Positions 1 to 6,015 of a stretch of DNA of 12,909 bases are shown here, piece after piece. The DNA is from Pseudomonadota bacterium (GTDB taxonomy: Bacteria > Pseudomonadota > Alphaproteobacteria > Rhizobiales > Xanthobacteraceae): positions 1 through 12,909 of the forward strand of contig JAEWJH010000068.1 of the NCBI GenBank assembly GCA_023386635.1, read 5' to 3'. The notes below the pieces were generated by a model. That model was not told the origin of the DNA. It saw nothing but the letters and a program-made list of their open reading frames with translations, and did no database searches. The translations under genes and the position numbers were made by a program. The first letter of the stretch is position 1. Every line of letters starts with the position of its first letter.

Positions 1-1
1 G

Positions 2-976
2 GGAACAGCTGGACTGGGCGGCGCGGTCGCCGCCGCGGCTGCCGGTGGTTTTCCAGGAGCGGCTCTGGCGGCCGCGCCGCCGACCGGCACCCAGGCGCCC
101 GGTTTCTATCGCTACAAGCTCGGCGAGATCGAGGTGACGGTGGTTAATGACGGCGTCAGCCGCATGCCGGTGACCGATGGCTTCGTTTCCAATGTTCCGA
201 AGGCGCAAGTCACGGCGGCGCTTACCGAGTTGTTCATGGATCCGGCGATCTATGCCGGGCCGTATAATCCGATCGTCATCAACACCGGCGGCAAGCTTGC
301 GTTGGTCGATACCGGCACGGGCGAGCGGGCGTTCAAGAGCAATGGCGGCATCAACGGCCGGCTGCTGCTCGGGCTCGCGGCCGCGGGCATCGATCCGGCG
401 GCGATCGATACGGTGATCATTTCGCATTATCACGGCGATCACATCAACGGCCTGCTGCGCGCCGACGGCACGCTCGCCTTCGCCAATGCCGAAGTGCTGG
501 TGCCGGCCGTCGAGCATAAGTTCTGGATGGATGACGGCGAGATGAGCCGTGCGTCCAAGCCGCGCGTGCAGGACGGATTCAAGAACGTTCGCCGCGTGAT
601 GGCGGGCGGTGTGCTCAAGCGCTTGCGCACCTATGACTGGGACAAGGAGGTGATCCCAGGCGTGACGGCAGTGGGCACGCCGGGCCATACGCCCGGCCAT
701 ACCTCGCTGGTGATGAGTTCGGCCGGCAAACAGGTGTTTGTGCAGGGCGACGTCACCCACGCGCCGTTCCTGTTCGCGCGCCATCCCGGATGGCACTTCA
801 TGCTCGACGTCGATCCGGTCGCGGCCGAGGCGACGCGGCGCAAGGTCTATGACATGCTGGTGAGCGATCGGATGCTGGTGCAAGGTTTCCATTATCCGTT
901 CCCCGCGCTCGGCCATGTGGAGAAGAGCGGCGAGGGCTATCGCGAGGTGCTGGTGCCATGGAGTCCGGTTCTATGA
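2..976 (+). CDS. Exported metallo-beta-lactamase-fold hydrolase (5' end outside window)
   Basis: Zinc-dependent hydrolase of the MBL fold, closest in style to the methyl parathion hydrolase / lactonase-like group; the substrate is unknown. The frame is open from base 2, so the gene begins before the window. The first visible residues are Ala/Gly-rich and end in AALAAAP, which looks like the C-terminal part of a Sec or Tat signal peptide, so an internal ATG start near 134 is unlikely. Metal ligands are visible: HYHGDH (425-442), the GHTPGHT region (His codons 686 and 698), Asp in QGDVTH (749-751) and a late His in GFHYPF (890-892). The stop overlaps the next gene's likely start in an ATGA (973-976), so the two are probably co-translated. 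The hydrolase may act in the periplasm and feed the binding protein that follows. The fold is sure; the substrate class is open. Confidence 0.9.
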   Translation, partial: GTAGLGGAVAAAAAGGFPGAALAAAPPTGTQAPGFYRYKLGEIEVTVVNDGVSRMPVTDGFVSNVPKAQVTAALTELFMDPAIYAGPYNPIVINTGGKLALVDTGTGERAFKSNGGINGRLLLGLAAAGIDPAAIDTVIISHYHGDHINGLLRADGTLAFANAEVLVPAVEHKFWMDDGEMSRASKPRVQDGFKNVRRVMAGGVLKRLRTYDWDKEVIPGVTAVGTPGHTPGHTSLVMSSAGKQVFVQGDVTHAPFLFARHPGWHFMLDVDPVAAEATRRKVYDMLVSDRMLVQGFHYPFPALGHVEKSGEGYREVLVPWSPVL

Positions 977-1974
977 ACGCGGTGTTGTCCGGTTTCAGTC
1001 GACGCGAGGTTCTCGCGCTCGGCGTGACCTCATCGGCGATGGCGGTTTTGCCATCGCGGCTTCTCGCCGCCGATTATCCGACGCATCCCGTCACGCTGGT
1101 CGTGCCGTTCACGCCGGGCGGCAGTACCGACATTCTGGCGCGCCTCCTCGGCAAAAAGCTCGAAGAGGTGTTCGGCAAGTCATTCGTGATCGAGAACCGG
1201 CCCGGCGCGGGCGGTTCGATCGCGTCGGACTTCGTCGCCCGGTCAGCGCCCGACGGTTACACGATCATGATGGGGCACATCGGCACGCTGGCGGTGAATG
1301 TCAGCATGTATCCGCATCTGCGCTACGACCCGCTCAAGAGCTTCGTACCCATCAGCATGGTGGCGAGCGTCAACAACGCGCTGGTGGTCAATCCGTCGCT
1401 GCCGGTGAAAACCGTGCGCGAGCTGATCGACTATGCGAAGGCGCGCCCGCGTCAGTTGAGTTACGCCACGGGCGGCGTCGGCAGTGCGGCGCATATCGCG
1501 ACGCTGGCGTTCGCCGATGCCGCGGGCATCGAGATGCAGCATGTGCCGTATCGCGGTACCAATCCGGCGGTGAGTGACGTGATCGCCGGCCATGTGCAGC
1601 TGGCGCTTACGGGCGCATCGGCGGTGTTGCAGCATGTGCGCACCGGGCAGTTACGCGCGCTCGGTGTCGCCGGATTGAAGCGGCTTGCCTCGGAGCCGGA
1701 GATTCCGACCATCGCCGAGACTCTGCCGGGATTCGAGGCGAACCAGTGGTATGGGGTGGTCGCGCCCGCCAATACGCCGGCGCCGATCGTTGCGCGGCTG
1801 ACCCAGGAAATCCATAAGGCGATGGAAGCGCCGGAGATCGTCAAGGCGCTCGCGCATGACGGCGCGACGGTGTGGCTGATCAGCGGCAACGAATTCCACG
1901 ACTACATCGCCAAGGAGATCGTTCGCTGGCGCACTCTGATCGAGCGCGCCAAGATCGCCGTCGAACAGAAATAA
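973..1974 (+). CDS. Tripartite tricarboxylate transporter substrate-binding protein (Bug/TctC family)
   Basis: Periplasmic binding protein of the Bug family, which captures carboxylates or other small organic compounds. The N-terminus carries a Tat-like signal: S-R-R-E-V-L with the twin Arg at residues 10-11, a short hydrophobic run, and a cleavage-like LLAAD. The mature part opens with the family's YPTHPVTLVVPFTPGGSTD and continues with the NRPGAGGSIA and APDGYT signatures. I chose the ATG at 973 because it forms the ATGA overlap with the upstream stop and has GGAG (960-963) nine bases before it; an in-frame ATG at 958 would add five residues. Length (333 aa) is normal. No TctA/TctB membrane genes are visible, which is common for this family. 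The gene ends three bases from the convergent rlmB stop, with no terminator between them. Confidence 0.93.
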   Translation: MNAVLSGFSRREVLALGVTSSAMAVLPSRLLAADYPTHPVTLVVPFTPGGSTDILARLLGKKLEEVFGKSFVIENRPGAGGSIASDFVARSAPDGYTIMMGHIGTLAVNVSMYPHLRYDPLKSFVPISMVASVNNALVVNPSLPVKTVRELIDYAKARPRQLSYATGGVGSAAHIATLAFADAAGIEMQHVPYRGTNPAVSDVIAGHVQLALTGASAVLQHVRTGQLRALGVAGLKRLASEPEIPTIAETLPGFEANQWYGVVAPANTPAPIVARLTQEIHKAMEAPEIVKALAHDGATVWLISGNEFHDYIAKEIVRWRTLIERAKIAVEQK

Positions 1975-1977
1975 GCT

Positions 1978-2823
1978 TCAGTCGGCCTTGATCGCGCGCG
2001 CGGCGATGTAGAGCGACAGCGCTGTCGCGTTGGAGACGTTGAGGCTCTTGATCCGGCCGGGGAGGTCGATCCGCGCCAGGTGATCGCACAGATTGCGGGT
2101 GAGTTGGCGCAGGCCCTTGCCCTCGGCGCCCAGCACCAGCACCAGCGGGGCGCGCAGGTCGAGCGTTGAGAGATCGCCGTCGCCCTCGCTGTCGAGGCCG
2201 ACCAGCATGAAGCCGCGTGCCTTCAATTCCTCGAGCCCGCGGCCGAGATTCTGCACCACCACCAGTGGCACATGTTCGAGCGCGCCGGTCGCGGCCTTGG
2301 CCAGTGCGCCGTGCGCGTCCGGGCTGTGTCGCTGCGTGGTTACGATGGCGGTGACGCCGAAGGCGGAGGCCGAACGGAAGATCGCGCCGACATTGTGCGG
2401 ATCGGTGATCTGGTCGAGCGCCAGCACGATGCCGCGTTCCGGAATCTTGTCGATGGCAAGCGGCGTGAGCGGATCGGCCTCGATATAGAATCCCTGATGC
2501 ACCGCATCGGGGAGGAGCCTCGCGTCGATGTCGCCGGGGCGCACGATCTGCGGCGCGACGCGCGGCGTGACGCCTTCCTCCGCAAGCCGTCGTGCGGCGT
2601 TGTCGGTGGCGAGGAACTTGCGGATCGTCCGGTCCGGGTTCTCCAGCGCCGCCTTCACCGTGTGCCAGCCGTAGAGCACCAGCGGGCCGTCGTCGTCATT
2701 GGGGCGCAGCTGTTCGCGGCGCGCGCGCTCGAAGCGCTCGCGGCGGTCGCGGTGCTGACGGGTTTCGCCCGGTTTGCCGGGGGTGCCGGGTCCGCGGCGC
2801 GGGCCGGCCGGTTTGTGAGCCAT
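1978..2823 (-). CDS. rlmB: 23S rRNA (guanosine-2'-O)-methyltransferase RlmB (SpoU/TrmH family)
   Basis: SPOUT-class methyltransferase that in E. coli 2'-O-methylates G2251 of 23S rRNA with S-adenosylmethionine. The N-terminal ~45 residues are basic and Pro/Gly-rich. An L30e-like substrate-binding domain follows (about 46-125, LYGWHTVKAAL). The C-terminal knotted domain shows SpoU motif 1 (LDQITDPHNVGAIFR, 137-150), motif 2 (LGAEGKGL, 231-238) and motif 3 (IDLPGRIKSLNVSNA, 252-266), including the conserved Asn, Arg, Glu and Ser/Asn positions. I chose the start at 2823 (MAHKPAG) because extending the frame further upstream gives unfamily-like sequence that runs into the tRNA-Tyr gene. No strong Shine-Dalgarno is seen. 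It is divergent from tRNA-Tyr and is a fixed housekeeping neighbour of these tRNAs in related genomes, as I recall. Confidence 0.93.
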   Translation of the reverse strand: MAHKPAGPRRGPGTPGKPGETRQHRDRRERFERARREQLRPNDDDGPLVLYGWHTVKAALENPDRTIRKFLATDNAARRLAEEGVTPRVAPQIVRPGDIDARLLPDAVHQGFYIEADPLTPLAIDKIPERGIVLALDQITDPHNVGAIFRSASAFGVTAIVTTQRHSPDAHGALAKAATGALEHVPLVVVQNLGRGLEELKARGFMLVGLDSEGDGDLSTLDLRAPLVLVLGAEGKGLRQLTRNLCDHLARIDLPGRIKSLNVSNATALSLYIAARAIKAD

Positions 2824-2936
2824 GCGGCATTTCAATAGACGCCCCTGCGGCGGTTGCAAGGGCGAGGGTGGTTTCCCCCCGCGGAGGCCTTTGATGCATC
2901 TGGGGAAATTTGTCCGGCAATTCGCCGGCAGGTCCA

Positions 2937-2966
2937 TTGACTTTGCCGGCTCCGCACCCCCATAAA
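2937..2966 (+). promoter_or_regulatory. Probable sigma-70 promoter of the tRNA-Tyr/tRNA-Gly unit
   Basis: A -35 box TTGACT (2937-2942) and a -10 box CATAAA (2961-2966) are separated by 18 bases. Transcription would begin near 2973, about 60 bases before tRNA-Tyr, leaving a short 5' leader for processing. A small GC hairpin (CCGGC/GCCGG, 2914-2928) lies just upstream. The boxes are visible; their function is inferred. Confidence 0.55.
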
Positions 2967-3032
2967 GCGGCCGAATCCGGCGGCCGGCGAAGGGCAGTTT
3001 GTCATTCGTAATCAATGCGGTGCGACGGCTTC

Positions 3033-3117
3033 GGGGGAATGTCCCGAGCGGCAAAGGGGGCGGACTGTAAATCCGCTGGCTATGCCTTCGTAGGTTCGAG
3101 TCCTACTTCCCCCACCA
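3033..3117 (+). tRNA. tRNA-Tyr (anticodon GTA)
   Basis: The 85-base class II tRNA folds cleanly. The acceptor stem is GGGGGAA (3033-3039) with TTCCCCC (3107-3113), followed by discriminator A and an encoded CCA (3115-3117). The anticodon stem GCGGA/TCCGC (3060-3064, 3072-3076) holds the loop with GTA at 3067-3069. A long variable arm follows, as expected for bacterial tRNA-Tyr. The T arm is GTAGG/CCTAC around TTCGAGT. It is probably co-transcribed with tRNA-Gly, 82 bases downstream. Confidence 0.97.
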
Positions 3118-3199
3118 CTCGCCTTTGCGCTCCGGTTCTTGCGAAGCCAGGTGTTTGCCAAAGCCTTGCGCTTCCACCGGCCGGCGCGAACGAGCGGGC

Positions 3200-3273
3200 G
3201 CGGGTGTAGCTCAATGGTAGAGCAACAGCCTTCCAAGCTGATGACGAGGGTTCGATTCCCTTCACCCGCTCCA
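3200..3273 (+). tRNA. tRNA-Gly (anticodon TCC)
   Basis: The 74-base tRNA has acceptor stem GCGGGTG (3200-3206) paired with CACCCGC (3263-3269), discriminator T and an encoded CCA (3271-3273). The anticodon TCC is at 3232-3234 in the loop CTTCCAA. The anticodon stem ACAGC/GCTGA has an A-A mismatch at its outer pair. The T arm GAGGG/CCCTT with loop TTCGATT is normal apart from one wobble pair. It is the second gene of the tRNA unit. In related genomes I would expect tuf soon after it, but here about 9.5 kb intervenes. Confidence 0.96.
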
Positions 3274-3341
3274 ATTCCTGCCGCGCATTCACCCGAAAGA
3301 TTACTGCGCCCGTGATTTTGTCAGGGCCCGACCGCGCGATG

Positions 3342-3369
3342 AAAAACGGCCGCCCTTGGGCAGCCGTTT
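3342..3369 (-). terminator. Intrinsic terminator of the minus-strand AhpD/CMD-like gene
   Basis: AAACGGC (3344-3350) and GCCC (3352-3355) pair with GGGC (3358-3361) and GCCGTTT (3363-3369), giving an 11-bp stem with one C-A mismatch and a two-base tip. Read on the minus strand the stem ends in a run of five U. It lies 42 bases beyond the stop at 3411. It may also help to stop transcription from the tRNA side, although the plus-strand U run is weaker. Confidence 0.75.
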
Positions 3370-3410
3370 CTCGATAGGTCCGTTGACGGCGGCGCCGGTG
3401 CGCCGCGCGC

Positions 3411-4064
3411 TCAGGCGACCGACTGGACCGGGGCGGGGGTGCCCTTCGCCCAGTAGTCGGCTTGCGCTTTCGACTGCTTGAGCTCGTCCATGGTTTTGAA
3501 GCCCGGCGCCATCGACGCGGCGGTGCCGGCGAGAATCTGGTGATGCTCGATGTTCAGCGTGCGCAGCCAGCGCTGCTGGCCCATGGTGATCGACACGAAG
3601 TAGCCGATCTCGACGATCTCCGGCTCGCTGTAATGCGCATGGAGACGCTCCCACAGCTTGTCGTCGGAGGGGAGATCCCAGGTGATGCACTCGGCGTAGG
3701 CGAGCGCGGCCTTCTGCTTGTCGTTGTAGCGCGTCGACTTCTCGAAATTCATCAGGTCGAGATAGTCCTCTTCCATCAAGCCGGCCTTGGCCGACTTTTC
3801 CGAGCGCTGATTGCCGCAGAACTCGCACAGAACCGAGCGCGACACGTAGATGCGGCACAGCTCCTTGATGTTGTGATCGACGATGCCCTGGTGGAACACG
3901 TCGCGCCAGGTGTTGGCGAACGACCAGAACGTCGCCGGCACGTGCGCGCGGATCGCCTGGCTTTCCGGACGCGGCGTGCCTTCACGGGCGCAGCGGTCCA
4001 GTTCCTTCAACATCGCTTCGTCCTTGATGGTCGCCGGGTCGACATAGCTGATACGGGGGGCCAT
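3411..4064 (-). CDS. AhpD/carboxymuconolactone decarboxylase-like protein
   Basis: All-helical protein of 217 aa related to the AhpD/CMD superfamily, whose members include alkylhydroperoxidase partners and carboxymuconolactone decarboxylase. The core region KELCRIYVSRSVLCEFCGNQRSEK carries a CxxC pair (Cys80 and Cys83), but the His usually found a few residues later is replaced (Arg87 region). The later helix with EPEIVEIGYFVSITMGQQRWL matches the family's C-terminal half. A peroxidase- or oxidoreductase-like role is more likely than true decarboxylation, but neither is shown. The start at 4064 is supported by AGGAG (4073-4077 on the opposite strand) eight bases upstream. The gene stands alone on the minus strand with its own terminator and a promoter overlaid by a LacI-type palindrome, so it is probably controlled separately from the LysR-linked series. 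Confidence 0.8.
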   Translation of the reverse strand: MAPRISYVDPATIKDEAMLKELDRCAREGTPRPESQAIRAHVPATFWSFANTWRDVFHQGIVDHNIKELCRIYVSRSVLCEFCGNQRSEKSAKAGLMEEDYLDLMNFEKSTRYNDKQKAALAYAECITWDLPSDDKLWERLHAHYSEPEIVEIGYFVSITMGQQRWLRTLNIEHHQILAGTAASMAPGFKTMDELKQSKAQADYWAKGTPAPVQSVA

Positions 4065-4123
4065 GGGCGTTACTCCTCTGAATGTTGTGCGTCCTGGCTG
4101 GGGGTGCCGGCCGAAACAGGTTT

Positions 4124-4143
4124 ATTTGCAAACGTTTGCAAAT
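4124..4143. promoter_or_regulatory. Perfect 20-bp palindrome, LacI-family-type operator
   Basis: The sequence ATTTGCAAACGTTTGCAAAT is a perfect inverted repeat with the central CG typical of LacI/GalR-family operators. It sits directly after the proposed -10 box of the minus-strand gene ending at 3411, over the expected transcription start, where a bound repressor would block initiation. No LacI-family gene is present in this window, so the regulator must lie elsewhere. Confidence 0.72.
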
Positions 4144-4145
4144 CC

Positions 4146-4174
4146 AAAATGCCTATTTTGCGAGAGAAAGTCAA
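4146..4174 (-). promoter_or_regulatory. Probable promoter of the minus-strand AhpD/CMD-like gene
   Basis: On the minus strand there is a -35 box TTGACT (4174-4169), a 17-base spacer, and a weak -10 box CATTTT (4151-4146). Transcription would start near 4139, inside the palindrome at 4124-4143. The -10 match is modest, so a shifted or regulated promoter is possible. Confidence 0.45.
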
Positions 4175-4205
4175 CGGCATGATCGAGCTATGCGATAACT
4201 TGGCG

Positions 4206-4215
4206 CAAACGTTTG
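4206..4215. promoter_or_regulatory. Second operator-like palindrome (core CAAACGTTTG)
   Basis: CAAACGTTTG repeats the ten-base core of the 4124-4143 palindrome exactly, but its flanks are not symmetric. The two centres are 77 bp apart, with this copy upstream of the proposed -35 box. A main operator over the start site plus a weaker upstream copy is the arrangement used for repressor looping in LacI-family systems. The stretch from 4216 to 4339 shows nothing else I can name. Confidence 0.55.
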
Positions 4216-4339
4216 TATAACCTGACGGAATATCCTGGATGACCAAGCCTCCCTTTCCGTCGGTTGCTTGTGCGTGTGCGGCTCATGCGGCAATGCCGAG
4301 GATCAGGCGGACCGGCACAACACCACGGCGCCGGTGACG

Positions 4340-5296
4340 TCAGCCTCGCACTTTCCCGCGCGTCGGGGCGCCGAACAGACTGGCGAACACGGCGCGAATC
4401 CACTTGTTGCCCGGCTCGCTGTGGAATCGATTGTGCCAGTACTGAAAGATTTCGATCTTCGGCAGTTTGATCGGCGGCCGTATGATTTCCAGATTGAGGT
4501 CGTCCGCCAGCACCGTCGCGATCGACATCGGCAGCGTCGCGACGGCATTGGTATGCTTGGCAACGATGGCCGCAGCGATGAAGATCGGCACGCGGCAGAT
4601 GATGTGCTCGGGCGGAATCGCGGCTTCCACCGCCTGTTCGGCGAGCTTGTGCGCGTGGCCGGTGCCGAGCGTCGAGACCAGCACATGATTCTCCGCGGCG
4701 AATTCCTTGAGTGTCGGCGTCCCGGACAGCCGCGGATGGCCGCGATTGACCACGCTCACATACTCCTCGAGCCACAGGAATTGCCGCCGCACCGATTTCG
4801 GCAGGGAGGCGAATGAGCCCATGGCGAAATCAATCGTTCCGGTCTCCAGCCAGGATTCCAGATGTTCGCCCTCGAGCTGCATCAGCCGCAAGCGCACATG
4901 CGGCGCTTCGGCGGCGACGCGGTTGACGAGCGGCGGCAGCAGCTTGATGACACCCGCATCGACCACGCAGAACTGGAACGTCCGCGTCGAGGTCTTCGGA
5001 TCGAACGCGACGTGCTCGCCGCGCAGGGCGCGCAGATTGTCGAGGATTTCGACCACCGGCGCGGCGAGCTCGAGAGCCTTCGGCGTCGGCTCCATGCGGT
5101 TCGACACGCGCACGAACAGCGGGTCGTTGAAATAGTGCCTCAGTGTGGCGAGCGTCTTGCTCAAAGCGGGCTGCGTGACGTCGAGCACCTTGGCGGCGCG
5201 GGTGAGGCTGCGCTCGCGCAAGAGAATATCGAGCACCTGCAGGTGATGCAGGCCCAGAGTTTCTGAATAACTTTTGCGAATGGAATTTATAGCCAT
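4340..5296 (-). CDS. LysR-type transcriptional regulator (NahR/NodD-like class)
   Basis: DNA-binding regulator of 318 aa. The N-terminal winged helix-turn-helix spans about residues 15-75, with LTRAAKVLDVTQPALSKTLATLR as the recognition region and DPLFVR...MEPTPKA as the wing. The C-terminal effector domain is of the periplasmic-binding-protein type. The wording of the HTH resembles the NahR/DntR/NodD/PnpR-like branch, whose effectors are often aromatic compounds. I chose the ATG at 5296 because the helix-turn-helix then starts at the usual distance; a GTG at 5380 would add 28 atypical residues. No Shine-Dalgarno precedes 5296, and a TATACT box lies only eight bases upstream, so the message could be leaderless. 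It is divergent from the flavin reductase gene and probably regulates it and itself from the shared 104-bp gap. Confidence 0.9.
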   Translation of the reverse strand: MAINSIRKSYSETLGLHHLQVLDILLRERSLTRAAKVLDVTQPALSKTLATLRHYFNDPLFVRVSNRMEPTPKALELAAPVVEILDNLRALRGEHVAFDPKTSTRTFQFCVVDAGVIKLLPPLVNRVAAEAPHVRLRLMQLEGEHLESWLETGTIDFAMGSFASLPKSVRRQFLWLEEYVSVVNRGHPRLSGTPTLKEFAAENHVLVSTLGTGHAHKLAEQAVEAAIPPEHIICRVPIFIAAAIVAKHTNAVATLPMSIATVLADDLNLEIIRPPIKLPKIEIFQYWHNRFHSEPGNKWIRAVFASLFGAPTRGKVRG

Positions 5297-5400
5297 CGAT
5301 TTATAGTATACGGCGCTTTCCCGTCTTAGGCTAGCCGCACGATGAAACGCCGGATCAACACGGCGCGCGACTAACGACACTAGGATAGGGAAACGCTGCC
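5297..5400. promoter_or_regulatory. Divergent lysR / flavin reductase intergenic control region
   Basis: This 104-bp gap separates the LysR gene from the plus-strand series and should hold both promoters and the LysR binding site. Visible elements are TATACT on the minus strand (5310-5305), the 8-bp palindrome GGCTAGCC (5329-5336), and AGGATAGGG (5382-5390), a purine-rich stretch serving as ribosome binding site for the gene at 5401. I could not identify a convincing T-N11-A LysR box by eye. The extent is inferred from gene positions. Confidence 0.5.
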
Positions 5401-5970
5401 ATGGATCACGCCGCGATCGCCGCGGGTGTGCCCGCGCTCATGCCGGCATGCCAGACTGGCTCCTCCCCGGACAAGGGAAGCCCCGTTTCCCAATTGCAAT
5501 TTCGCGGCGCCATGGCGAATTTCGCCACCGCCGTCTCGGTGATTGCCACCGACGGTTTCGCCGGCATGGCCGGCCTTACATGTTCGGCCGTGTGCTCGGT
5601 CAGCGACACGCCAGCGACTCTGGCGGTCTGCGTCCACGGCAAGAGCGCCGCCAACGCCATCATCAAAGCGAACGGCGTGCTCAGCGTGAACTGCCTGCAT
5701 GCCGACCAGCGCGATTTGTCGCAGGCCTTCGCCGGCGTCGGCAAGGTGCCGATGGCCGATCGTTTTGCCATGGCCAGCTGGACCGTGCTCACCACCGGCG
5801 CGCCATGCTGCCGCGACGCGCTGGTGGTTCTCGACTGCGAGATCGACGAGGTGCGCGATATCGGCACGCACAGTGTGTTCATTGTCCGCGTCGTCGCGAC
5901 CGCGGAAGCCTCCAATCTTCAGCCGCTGATCTACCAGCAGCGGGACTACGCAACCACGCGCGCTCTTTAA
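5401..5970 (+). CDS. Flavin reductase (HpaC/FRD family), partner of the adjacent monooxygenase
   Basis: NAD(P)H-dependent flavin reductase domain protein of 189 aa that would supply reduced FAD or FMN to the oxygenase encoded next. After about 33 variable residues the family pattern begins with LQFRGAMANFATAVSVIATDG. The flavin-binding stretch GLTCSAVCSVSDTPATLAVCVHGKSAAN follows, then VLSVNCLHADQRDLSQAFAG and a C-terminal YQQRDY. The N-terminal extension before FRGAM is longer than in many homologues, so a start at the ATG at 5440 is possible, but only 5401 has a purine-rich site upstream. The gap to the oxygenase gene is 45 bp, consistent with one transcript. A near-perfect inverted repeat (5959-5978) overlaps the stop codon. 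Confidence 0.9.
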   Translation: MDHAAIAAGVPALMPACQTGSSPDKGSPVSQLQFRGAMANFATAVSVIATDGFAGMAGLTCSAVCSVSDTPATLAVCVHGKSAANAIIKANGVLSVNCLHADQRDLSQAFAGVGKVPMADRFAMASWTVLTTGAPCCRDALVVLDCEIDEVRDIGTHSVFIVRVVATAEASNLQPLIYQQRDYATTRAL

Positions 5971-6015
5971 AGGGCGCGGGCGACACAACGGTATCGAGGA
6001 ACACAGGAGAGCGAC

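Noticed and set aside
2824..3054. Upstream extension of the rlmB frame to a start at 3054
   Set aside because: It would run into the tRNA-Tyr gene and adds 77 residues unlike the family; MAHKPAG at 2823 is the natural start.
4150..4221. Plus-strand 23-codon frame MPILREKVNGMIELC... across the two palindromes
   Set aside because: No ribosome binding site, and it overlaps the proposed promoter and operators of the opposite-strand gene; coding is unlikely.
5297..5380. GTG start at 5380 for the LysR gene
   Set aside because: It adds 28 residues before the usual LysR N-terminus and would use up most of the divergent control region.
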